A stretch of 10,000 nt of DNA from Treponema sp. Lineage in GTDB: Bacteria; Spirochaetota; Spirochaetia; Treponematales; Breznakiellaceae. Under the pieces are notes generated by a model. It ran no database searches. It had not been told where the DNA came from and saw only the letters and a program-made list of their open reading frames with translations. The stretch lies in assembly GCA_020216655.1 (NCBI GenBank), contig JAIWNU010000028.1, forward strand, positions 1-10,000, written 5' to 3'. How positions within the stretch are numbered: the stretch's first letter is position 1; each line of letters starts with the position of its first letter. This document shows positions 1 to 6,693 of this stretch, piece by piece. A program made the position numbers and the translations under genes.

Positions 1-1
1 G

Positions 2-3000
2 GAAGGCGAAATTGCAGGTTCCCTGGCAGCGAAACCACTGTACAATGATATATGGGCCTTCGGGACCGGCGCATCATGGATCATGGGAGTGGCGGATAAA
101 ACGCCTCCAGTCATTACGGTTACATATCCAGAAACCCGTTGGATTTCTCCGAACAACGACGGAAAGTCCGATGCCCTGGAATTTCCTATCAGTATTACCG
201 ATCAGCGCTATGTAGATTGGTGGAAATTTGAAATTTTTGACAGCCAAAACAACCTGGTCCGCAGCTACCGCAACAAGGAGCGCAGGCCTGAGACCCAGGG
301 ATTCCGGAACGTAATGGACCGGCTCTTGGACGTTAAGTCCGGAGTAGTGGTTCCAGAGACACTTCGCTGGGACGGTATTCTAGAATCGGGCGAAGTGGCC
401 CCAGACGGAAACTATTTCTTTACAGTTTCCGCAGCGGATGACAACGGCAACACCGCTACATCGAACCGCTATGAAGTAATCGTGGACAATACGCCCCCCG
501 CGGTGGAAATTACCCAAGCTGGCGGATTGACGGATCTTACAAAACTAATGATTTTCTCTCCCGACGGGGACGGCAACAAAGACACCTTTGAGATTGTCCT
601 TAAAGGGTCCAAAGAAGATCTCTGGGACGCGGGTATTTACAATGCATCTGGCGCCAAGGTCCGTTCCTTTAATGTGACAAACGGGGAACCCGCCGCGATT
701 GTCTGGGACGGTAAAAATGACACGGGCTCCATCGTTCCCGATGGAGTCTATTCCTACCGCATAACGGCTACTGACCGGGCTCAAAATTCCGGCAGCACCA
801 GACTGGACAACATTATCGTAAACACTGAACAGCCCGTGGTGAGCCTCCTTATCGGCGACAGTTATTTCTCCCCCAATGGCGACGCTATAAAGGACACCCT
901 GCGGCTCAGCCCGGGAGTGCCGATACGGGAAGGCATTGTAGAATGGAAAATGACGGTCAAAAACCAGAACGGCACACCGGTACGCACCTACAGCGGACGG
1001 CAATCCGTACCGCCCCAGACCGATTTTGACGGTAAAAATGACACAGGACTCCTCATTGCAGAAGGAACCTACCAGGCGGAGCTGACGGTTATCTATCAGA
1101 ACGGCCATGTGGCCAGCACCCTGTCTCCGACCTTTATCATGGATATAACAGCTCCGAACGGAGCGGTACAGACCGAATATCCTGCCTTCTCTCCCAACAA
1201 TGACGGCAAGCAGGACACCATGGTCTTTATTCAGGAAAGCAGCGAAGAAGTAAGCTGGAAGGGAGAAGTTCGGAGAATCCCTGCGGGAGACCAAGCCTAC
1301 CGGGACGGAAGCGGTATACTGGTTAAAACCTTTAGTTTTGCCGGCCAGGCTGACAAACGGGTAATCTGGGACGGCCGGGATGATACTGGAAGACTCGCTC
1401 AGGACGGCGACTATGAATATCGGCTTGTGTCCACCGATCGGGCAGGGAATACAGGCTATTCTAATACGGTACGCTTTACCTTGAGTACCGCCGATACCCC
1501 CGTGCTGCTCAGTACAGATCTACGGGCCTTCTCGCCCAACGGTGACGGAGTAAAGGATACGCTGACCCTTCTGCCGCAGTTACAGGTAAAGGATGGCATT
1601 CAGACCTGGAAGGTTGATATTCTTGACAGCGCATCCAAAATTGTCCGCAGTTTCGAAGGCAGAGGGAGAGTACCGGATACTATCCCATGGAACGGAAGGG
1701 ATACGGCCGGGAATACCGTAGCGGACGGCCAATATACTGCCCGGGCGGACATTAGGTACATCAATGGTAATAATCCTGTGGCCCTGTCCCAGCCCTTTGC
1801 GGTGGACACGGTTGCACCAGAAATAACTCTTACTGCACCCTATACCCTTTTCTCTCCAAACCAGGATGGCAGAAAAGACTTCCTGATCCTCGAAATCGGT
1901 ACCCCCGGCCAGGATACCTGGAAAGCTGAATTAACCGATATGGCAGGTAAGTCGATGATGAGCTGGTCCTGGACAGGACAGGCGCCGAGCATTCGCTGGA
2001 ATGGCACTGACAGTGCAGGAAACCAGGTAAGCGACGGAAACTACCGGCTTACCGTAAGTTCCACCGACGAAGCGGGGAACCGTACCGTGCGGACCCTGGA
2101 GCCAATCACCGTGGATGCCCGCATCCCCCGGGCCTTCTTTACCGCCTCTGCTATGGGTCTTTCCCCCAACGGCGATGGCCGCTTTGATACGACCAGCTTC
2201 TCAGTTGTATTGAATCCCAAGGATGGCATAGAAAACTGGAAACTGGAAATTATTGGTGCTTCCGGTGCTGTATTCCGCACCCTGGGTTCGGGAAAGACTA
2301 CTCCTCCAGAGTCGGTTGTCTGGGACGGCAAGAATGATGCCGGCCAAGTTGTGGAAGGCTCCTATACTGCCCGGCTCCAAGTTCTCTATGCCAAGGGCGA
2401 TCTGATTGACCAGAGCATAAGCCCCATACTCGTTGATATCACCGGGCCGCGGCTCAGCTTTGCCGCCAGTCCCCAGTACTTCAGCCCCGACAACGACGGG
2501 GTCGAAGATGAGCTTACCATGACGATCGGAGCCCAGGATGCATCGCCTATCGCATCCTGGAACCTTGAGATCCGTGAACCTGAGGGACCGAAGCAGCTCT
2601 TCTACCGGATCGAAGGCAGGGGAAGCCCTGCGGGCAAATACACATGGGATGGCCGCAGCAACAAGGGAGAGCTGGTACAGGCTGCCACTGACTACCCAGT
2701 CCAGATCCAGGCAACGGATAGTCTTGGAAACACCAGCACTATAACTTCGATCATTGGGGTGGACGTACTGGTTATCCGGGAAGGGGATCAGCTTAAGATT
2801 AAAGTACCTTCCATTATATTCCGTGAAAATGCTGCGGACTTTAACACCCTACCCCAGGAAAAGGTGGACAATAACATCCGGGTGTTAAAGCGCATCGCCG
2901 AAATACTCAACAAGTTCAGGGACTACAAGGTCAAGGTAGAAGGCCACGCAAACCCGGTTACCAGAACGACCCAGGAAGAAAACCAGGAACTAAAGCCCCT

Positions 3001-3166
3001 GAGCGAAGCCCGAGCAAAGGCAATCATGGATTTACTTATCCAGTTTGGTGTGGACCGGAACCGCTTAAGCTATGTTGGCATGGGCGGTACACGGCCGGTA
3101 GTCCGCTGGGAAGACCGGGACAACTGGTGGAAGAACCGCCGTGTAGAGTTCATATTGATTAAATAA
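2..3166 (+). CDS. Large envelope protein: eight FlgD/Ig-like repeats plus OmpA-like C-terminal domain (5' end outside window)
   Basis: The reading frame is open from base 2, and residues encoded before the ATG at 83 (for example YNDIWAFGTG) look like genuine protein. The ATG at 83 is therefore internal, and the true start and any signal peptide lie upstream. About 1,054 residues are visible. From about 146 to 2760 there are eight units. Each opens with an SPN(G/N)DG-type motif, continues with a Trp-Lys beta strand, then WDG(K/R)(N/D)D.G, then .DG.Y...., ending in TDRAGN or Y.NG. This resembles FlgD Ig-like/bacterial Ig-like beta-sandwich domains. Bases about 2785-3163 encode an OmpA-like peptidoglycan-binding domain, with EGHAN at 2939-2953, LSEARAKA, and a terminal WKNRRVEF. 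By family knowledge, OmpA domains tether outer-membrane or periplasmic proteins to peptidoglycan. A structural or adhesive envelope role is inferred. The family call is confident; the specific function is unknown. Confidence 0.85.
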   Translation, partial: EGEIAGSLAAKPLYNDIWAFGTGASWIMGVADKTPPVITVTYPETRWISPNNDGKSDALEFPISITDQRYVDWWKFEIFDSQNNLVRSYRNKERRPETQGFRNVMDRLLDVKSGVVVPETLRWDGILESGEVAPDGNYFFTVSAADDNGNTATSNRYEVIVDNTPPAVEITQAGGLTDLTKLMIFSPDGDGNKDTFEIVLKGSKEDLWDAGIYNASGAKVRSFNVTNGEPAAIVWDGKNDTGSIVPDGVYSYRITATDRAQNSGSTRLDNIIVNTEQPVVSLLIGDSYFSPNGDAIKDTLRLSPGVPIREGIVEWKMTVKNQNGTPVRTYSGRQSVPPQTDFDGKNDTGLLIAEGTYQAELTVIYQNGHVASTLSPTFIMDITAPNGAVQTEYPAFSPNNDGKQDTMVFIQESSEEVSWKGEVRRIPAGDQAYRDGSGILVKTFSFAGQADKRVIWDGRDDTGRLAQDGDYEYRLVSTDRAGNTGYSNTVRFTLSTADTPVLLSTDLRAFSPNGDGVKDTLTLLPQLQVKDGIQTWKVDILDSASKIVRSFEGRGRVPDTIPWNGRDTAGNTVADGQYTARADIRYINGNNPVALSQPFAVDTVAPEITLTAPYTLFSPNQDGRKDFLILEIGTPGQDTWKAELTDMAGKSMMSWSWTGQAPSIRWNGTDSAGNQVSDGNYRLTVSSTDEAGNRTVRTLEPITVDARIPRAFFTASAMGLSPNGDGRFDTTSFSVVLNPKDGIENWKLEIIGASGAVFRTLGSGKTTPPESVVWDGKNDAGQVVEGSYTARLQVLYAKGDLIDQSISPILVDITGPRLSFAASPQYFSPDNDGVEDELTMTIGAQDASPIASWNLEIREPEGPKQLFYRIEGRGSPAGKYTWDGRSNKGELVQAATDYPVQIQATDSLGNTSTITSIIGVDVLVIREGDQLKIKVPSIIFRENAADFNTLPQEKVDNNIRVLKRIAEILNKFRDYKVKVEGHANPVTRTTQEENQELKPLSEARAKAIMDLLIQFGVDRNRLSYVGMGGTRPVVRWEDRDNWWKNRRVEFILIK
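146..2760 (+). repeat. Eight degenerate protein-level Ig-like repeats within the envelope gene
   Basis: SPN.DG-type motifs that open each unit lie at 146-163, 557-574, 869-886, 1190-1207, 1532-1549, 1853-1870, 2162-2179 and 2483-2500. The start-to-start spacings are 411, 312, 321, 342, 321, 309 and 321 bp. Units 3, 5 and 7 share a class-specific (K/R)(D/E)GI..WK motif and a (I/R/L)Y.(N/K)G ending. Units 2, 4, 6 and 8 end in TD..(G/Q)N; unit 1 ends similarly (ADDNGN). The DNA itself has diverged, so this is an old protein-domain array rather than a recent tandem duplication. Confidence 0.85.
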
Positions 3167-3177
3167 TCGCCCTTAGG

Positions 3178-3197
3178 CTGCCCGCTCATTCGGGCAG
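3178..3197 (+). other. Small hairpin just after the envelope gene stop
   Basis: CTGCCCG (3178-3184) pairs with CGGGCAG (3191-3197) around a six-base loop, 11 bases after the stop codon. No T-run follows, so it is not an intrinsic terminator on its own. It could protect the 3' end of the mRNA or help the stronger hairpin 21 bases downstream. Confidence 0.5.
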
Positions 3198-3217
3198 TCC
3201 ATACAAACTAAAGTTTT

Positions 3218-3250
3218 AGGCAGTCCGCGCTGGCGGACTGCCTTTTTTTT
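3218..3250 (+). terminator. Rho-independent terminator of the envelope gene
   Basis: GGCAGTCCGC (3219-3228) pairs perfectly with GCGGACTGCC (3233-3242) around the loop GCTG. An A-T pair (3218/3243) can extend the stem to 11 bp. Eight T residues follow at 3243-3250. This is a textbook terminator for the plus-strand gene that stops at 3166. The T-run touches the stop codon of the converging methyltransferase gene. In the opposite direction the hairpin is followed by TAAAACTTTA, a poor T-tract, so termination of the minus-strand transcript here would be weak. Confidence 0.92.
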
Positions 3251-4028
3251 ATTTGCGGCCCGCCACAATCAGAGTCTGGGCTTTCTGGTCATAGGGCCGC
3301 TTATCCCAGCCGCCATAGACAAACACCGAAGTAAAACCCACATCGAGCAAAAGCTTTTTTAGTTCTGTGGCTGCATAGAGCCGCTGGTTAAAATTCCGTT
3401 CAAAACGCGCTCCATCCTTGAGGAGGATCCAGCGGTTTTTTAAATATTCCCACCCGTTCAGCGCTTCGTATTCTGTGAGGACCACCGCACCAGATCGCTC
3501 AAACCATTCGCCTTCGGTAAAGTCCCGGACGGCGATTTCCTTTCCCAGGGTCTCAATTATATAGAGGCCCCCAGCAATAAGAGAATCATAGGCATTACGG
3601 GCTACCTGTTTGTCATCGGCGGGATCGACAAAGTACCCGAAGGATGTATAGAGATTTAACACCAGGTCGAAGGATGAGGGCCGAACAAAATGCCGGACGT
3701 TGGCCTGGATCAATTCGACCGTGAGGCCTTCATCGGTGGCGCTTTCCCTGGCGGCTTCCAGGTAGGAAGGGGTTATATCTACCCCCGTCAGCCGGTGCCC
3801 CCGCAGGGATAGTTCTACCGTGAGACGGCCAAGACCGCAGCACTGGTCAAGTATGGCCAGGGCTTTGCCGGCCTTTCCCCTGGAAGCCGCCAGAGTGGTA
3901 TACAGGGCTTCGATTCCATCGGCCACAGCGGGGACTTCGGCCCATCGCTGTTCGTCGAACATAATGGGAGCAAACTGGTCCCAAAAAGCTTCGTCCTTAA
4001 ACCATTCATCTTTTTTCTTTATATCCAT
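3249..4028 (-). CDS. Class I SAM-dependent methyltransferase, substrate unknown
   Basis: The protein has 259 residues from the chosen start (MDIKKKDEWF). Residues 59-73 carry SAM motif I as ILDQCCGLGR, a DxCCGxG variant of the usual DxGCGxG. GVD (82-84) supplies the acidic residue expected to bind the ribose. FDLVLNLYTSFGYF forms motif IV, and a beta-strand-rich C-terminus follows, as in small-molecule methyltransferases of the Methyltransf_11/25 type. The frame extends upstream to an ATG at 4076, but that would overlap the divergent manC promoter, and its first 16 residues (Cys-rich) look non-coding, so the ATG at 4028 is preferred. No Shine-Dalgarno sequence precedes it; a -10-like box lies six bases upstream. 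The gene is monocistronic and convergent with the envelope gene. Nothing in its surroundings indicates a substrate. Confidence 0.82.
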   Translation of the reverse strand: MDIKKKDEWFKDEAFWDQFAPIMFDEQRWAEVPAVADGIEALYTTLAASRGKAGKALAILDQCCGLGRLTVELSLRGHRLTGVDITPSYLEAARESATDEGLTVELIQANVRHFVRPSSFDLVLNLYTSFGYFVDPADDKQVARNAYDSLIAGGLYIIETLGKEIAVRDFTEGEWFERSGAVVLTEYEALNGWEYLKNRWILLKDGARFERNFNQRLYAATELKKLLLDVGFTSVFVYGGWDKRPYDQKAQTLIVAGRK

Positions 4029-4034
4029 AGGGTC

Positions 4035-4043
4035 ATGATAGCA
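4035..4043 (-). promoter_or_regulatory. Putative extended -10 promoter of the methyltransferase gene
   Basis: On the minus strand TGCTATCAT (4043 down to 4035) matches an extended -10 element (TGnTATnAT). TATCAT ends six bases before the ATG at 4028, which puts the predicted transcription start on or next to the start codon. There is no convincing -35 box, as is common for extended -10 promoters. Confidence 0.45.
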
Positions 4044-4051
4044 CGGAATAG

Positions 4052-4081
4052 TTGCGGCACACAGGCAATATGGCATATAAT
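4052..4081 (+). promoter_or_regulatory. Putative sigma-70-type promoter of manC
   Basis: A perfect TATAAT lies at 4076-4081, with TTGCGG at 4052-4057 as a weak -35 (18-bp spacer). The predicted +1 is about base 4088, which is the A of the manC ATG, so the transcript may be leaderless. Upstream of that ATG there is only a GAG two bases away, not a usable ribosome binding site. Confidence 0.55.
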
Positions 4082-4087
4082 CGAGTA

Positions 4088-5266
4088 ATGTTTACCGATT
4101 GTATCATCATGGCAGGCGGATCGGGGACCCGGCTCTGGCCTGCAAGCAATTCCCGCTGTCCGAAACAGTTTTTAGAGATTCCCGGCGGCGGTACTTTTTT
4201 TAAGTCCGCCCTTGAACGGGCCTTTGCGGTTACCGAAGCGGACGGCTTGGTTATCATCGTTACCGGCATGGGCCATGTGCCCCATGTGGTTAAAGCCTGT
4301 GCAGAACTACCCGAACTTCAGCGAAAACGGATTGTGGTTATCCCCGAACCGGTTGGTAAAAACACCGCGCCGGCTATTGCCTGCGCCGCAACCTTTATAA
4401 AAAAACAGGCAAAGCACAACAAACGGAGTGCCTTGGTACTCACGAGCGACCATATTATCGGCCCCCTGCAGGACTTTGCAGCCGATGCAGCGGCCGCTGC
4501 CCAGCTTGCAGTTTCCGATGCCCTGGTCGTTTTTGGCATTCCGCCCCAGCGACCCGAAACGGGTTTTGGTTATATCGAAGCGGGCCCGCCAGTCTCGATC
4601 CTGGACGACAGGGTAGGCCCGGGCACCAGGGCTGCCTTAGACGCTCAGGCTTATAAGGTTACCAGGTTCCGGGAGAAACCGGACCTGGCCACCGCACAGA
4701 GCTTCCTTGCAAAGGGGAACTTTTTCTGGAATTCCGGCATGTTCGCCTTTAATGTGGACTTTATGCTCTCCCAATTCCGCGAGCACGCTCCGGAGACCAT
4801 CGCTCCCTTTGAGGCATTGCCCCAGCCCCTGCCGGAACACAGAGAGACCCAGCAGGGCGTAGCACTTCTCAGCCGCTGGCCCGGCTTAAAAGAGGCATAC
4901 ACGGCCGTGGCCCCCATCTCTATTGACTATGCCATTGCGGAAAAATGCCCTTCCGTTGCCATGGTCGCAAGCCGTTTTTCCTGGACCGATGTGGGCAGCT
5001 GGGATGAGTACGCTAAAATTCTTGAACAGGGGAAAGCGACGGCGAACTCGGCAAGCCAATCGGTGTTCTCCGCAGGTTCATCAAACTGCTTTGTCGATTC
5101 AGATATTCCCGTAGCTCTCTGCGGGGTGGAGGATCTCATTGTAGTTGTCCGCTCAGGCGCGGATGGGAAAACACCCTCTGTGCTGATCTGTAAAAAGGGC
5201 GAGAGTCAGCAGGTAAAAACAATTGTGGAACAAATAAAGAAAGCTGATCGGGGGGATCTGTTATAG
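4088..5266 (+). CDS. manC: Mannose-1-phosphate guanylyltransferase (GDP-mannose pyrophosphorylase)
   Basis: The enzyme converts mannose 1-phosphate and GTP to GDP-mannose and pyrophosphate in the cytoplasm, supplying mannosyl (and possibly fucosyl or rhamnosyl) donors for surface glycans. The protein has 392 residues. It begins MFTDCIIMAGG and carries the nucleotidyltransferase signature GGSGTRLWP (10-18) with PKQF (25-28). EPVGKNTAPAIA (from 87), TSDH (119-122, metal/nucleotide site), PETGFGYIE, FREKPD (194-199), WNSGMF, SIDYAIAEK and WTDVGSWDE follow. The last 60 or so residues look like the beta-helix end of the single-domain enzyme. The phosphomannose isomerase domain of the roughly 470-residue bifunctional AlgA/ManC type is absent. 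An upstream in-frame ATG (4052) is rejected because family members begin at M(F/I).(D/E).IIMAGG. No manB or glycosyltransferase gene is adjacent, so its pathway partners are elsewhere. Confidence 0.95.
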   Translation: MFTDCIIMAGGSGTRLWPASNSRCPKQFLEIPGGGTFFKSALERAFAVTEADGLVIIVTGMGHVPHVVKACAELPELQRKRIVVIPEPVGKNTAPAIACAATFIKKQAKHNKRSALVLTSDHIIGPLQDFAADAAAAAQLAVSDALVVFGIPPQRPETGFGYIEAGPPVSILDDRVGPGTRAALDAQAYKVTRFREKPDLATAQSFLAKGNFFWNSGMFAFNVDFMLSQFREHAPETIAPFEALPQPLPEHRETQQGVALLSRWPGLKEAYTAVAPISIDYAIAEKCPSVAMVASRFSWTDVGSWDEYAKILEQGKATANSASQSVFSAGSSNCFVDSDIPVALCGVEDLIVVVRSGADGKTPSVLICKKGESQQVKTIVEQIKKADRGDLL

Positions 5267-5303
5267 AACAGATAAACACTGTTTCTGTACGTCTCTCTTC
5301 TTT

Positions 5304-5312
5304 TGATATTAC
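5304..5312 (+). promoter_or_regulatory. Weak candidate -10 for ackA
   Basis: TGATATTAC resembles an extended -10 element (TGn followed by a four-of-six match to TATAAT). No good -35 is present. It would give a leader of about 20 bases containing the ribosome binding site. Read-through from manC is an alternative, because no intrinsic terminator is visible in the 70 bp between the two genes. Confidence 0.25.
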
Positions 5313-5326
5313 TGTTCATTTATTGT

Positions 5327-5331
5327 GGAGG
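5327..5331 (+). promoter_or_regulatory. Strong ribosome binding site that fixes the ackA start
   Basis: GGAGG is followed by a five-base spacer and then the ATG at 5337. This rules out the in-frame GTG at 5325, which would lie before the Shine-Dalgarno core. Confidence 0.9.
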
Positions 5332-5336
5332 TTTAC

Positions 5337-6674
5337 ATGGTTATTTTAACACTGAACTGCGGTTCGTCGTCTGCCAAGTACCAGGTATACGACTGGGATG
5401 CAAAAGAAGTACTCGCGGTCGGAATTGTCGAACGGGTAACCCAGGGCAATTCCTTTATCACTCACAAGGCAAAGGGCAAAGAAGAATATACCAAGCAGCA
5501 CAACTGCCCCAACCATACCGAGGCGGTGGAGCTCATCATCAGCACCCTGACCGATCCGGTTCACGGGGTAATCCACGACATGGGCATGATTAAGGCCGTG
5601 GGGCATCGGGTCGTTCACGGCGGGTCCAAATTTACCAAGTCCGTCATCGTTACCGACGAGGTTATGAAGGCCTTCCACGAAGTTTCTGATCTGGCCCCGC
5701 TTCATAACCCGGCGAACATTATGGGTATCGAAGCGGCCAAAAAGGTACTCCCCAATGTACCCCACTGCGCCATTATGGATACGGCCTGGCACCAGACCAT
5801 GCCCGAAGCAAGCTACCTGTATGCGGTCCCCTACGACTGGTATAAACAGCATGCGGTCCGCCGCTATGGTTTCCACGGAACAAGCTTCCTCTATACGTCT
5901 AAGCGAGCTGCGGTACTCCTGGGCAAGGATTTCCATCATGTGAATCTCATTATTGCCCACATCGGGAATGGCTCTTCTATCAATGCAGTCAAGGACGGCT
6001 GCTCCTTCGACACATCCATGGGGCTTTCCCCCCTGGAAGGCCTTGTCATGGGGACCCGGTCAGGAGACGTGGACCCGGCGGTTCCCTTTTATATGATGCG
6101 GAAAACCGGCGCCAGCGCAACAGAAATTGAAAGCATCCTGAACAAAAAATCCGGTCTCCTCGGCATTACCGGCCAGTATACGGACCGGCGGGATATTCAG
6201 GCTGCGGTCGAAAAGGGAGACCGGCGGGCAGAACTGGCCCAGGATATCGAAGCCTACCGGCTTAAAAAATACATCGGCGCATACATGGCTGCCCTCGGCC
6301 GTGTCGATGCTCTGGTCTTTACCGCCGGCGTTGGCGAAATGGCCCCCTTTATCCGGAAAAAGGTCTTGGAGGGACTCCAGGGCCTTGGCATCGTGTACGA
6401 TCCAGAAAAGAACGCCGTTGCCCGCAGCCGGAATGCGGAAACCAACATTGCGGCCAAGGAATCTAAAATCCCGATTTTTATCATCCCCACCGACGAAGAA
6501 CTCGTGATGACCGAAGACGCCTACGCCCTCATGGCGGGGACCTACGACATCCACACCAATTTCACCTACACCTTCCAGCATCCGGACTATGTAAATAAGG
6601 CCCGGGCCGAGGGACTTAAAAACGATTTGGTAAAAAATCCTGCCCTGGCTTCCATACTGGCCAAGGCAAAATAA
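5337..6674 (+). CDS. ackA: Acetate kinase with C-terminal extension
   Basis: The enzyme reversibly transfers phosphate between acetyl phosphate and ADP, giving acetate and ATP in mixed-acid fermentation. The protein has 445 residues. With the start at 5337 the catalytic residues fall at the positions known from the Methanosarcina thermophila enzyme: N7 in [10 protein letters not shown]91 in GHRVVHGG, D148 in MDTAWHQ, H180 in RYGFHGTS, H208 in AHIGNGSS and R241 in [22 protein letters not shown] (adenine-site loop) and TDEEL (E387/E388) follow. About 58 residues remain after TDEEL against about 24 in the archaeal enzyme, so there is an extension of roughly 34 residues ending in LAKAK. No pta gene is adjacent. 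The PfkB-type kinase gene begins 19 bp downstream and is probably cotranscribed. Confidence 0.97.
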   Translation: MVILTLNCGSSSAKYQVYDWDAKEVLAVGIVERVTQGNSFITHKAKGKEEYTKQHNCPNHTEAVELIISTLTDPVHGVIHDMGMIKAVGHRVVHGGSKFTKSVIVTDEVMKAFHEVSDLAPLHNPANIMGIEAAKKVLPNVPHCAIMDTAWHQTMPEASYLYAVPYDWYKQHAVRRYGFHGTSFLYTSKRAAVLLGKDFHHVNLIIAHIGNGSSINAVKDGCSFDTSMGLSPLEGLVMGTRSGDVDPAVPFYMMRKTGASATEIESILNKKSGLLGITGQYTDRRDIQAAVEKGDRRAELAQDIEAYRLKKYIGAYMAALGRVDALVFTAGVGEMAPFIRKKVLEGLQGLGIVYDPEKNAVARSRNAETNIAAKESKIPIFIIPTDEELVMTEDAYALMAGTYDIHTNFTYTFQHPDYVNKARAEGLKNDLVKNPALASILAKAK

Positions 6675-6693
6675 CGTATAAGGTTGATGAACG

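Noticed and set aside
83-85. ATG at 83 as the start of the envelope protein
   Set aside because: The frame is open to the window edge with plausible protein before it, and no ribosome binding site precedes this ATG.
545-1294. 249-codon open frame on the minus strand inside the envelope gene
   Set aside because: It is a shadow of the repeat-rich plus-strand gene, whose repeats are clearly preserved at the protein level in the other frame.
4052-4087. Upstream starts for manC (4052) and for the methyltransferase (4076)
   Set aside because: They would overlap each other, cover the -10 boxes, and add residues not expected before the conserved N-termini.
5267-5283. AACAG / CTGTT hairpin after manC as a terminator
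   Set aside because: A 5-bp A/T-rich stem with a 7-base loop and no continuous T-run is too weak to call.
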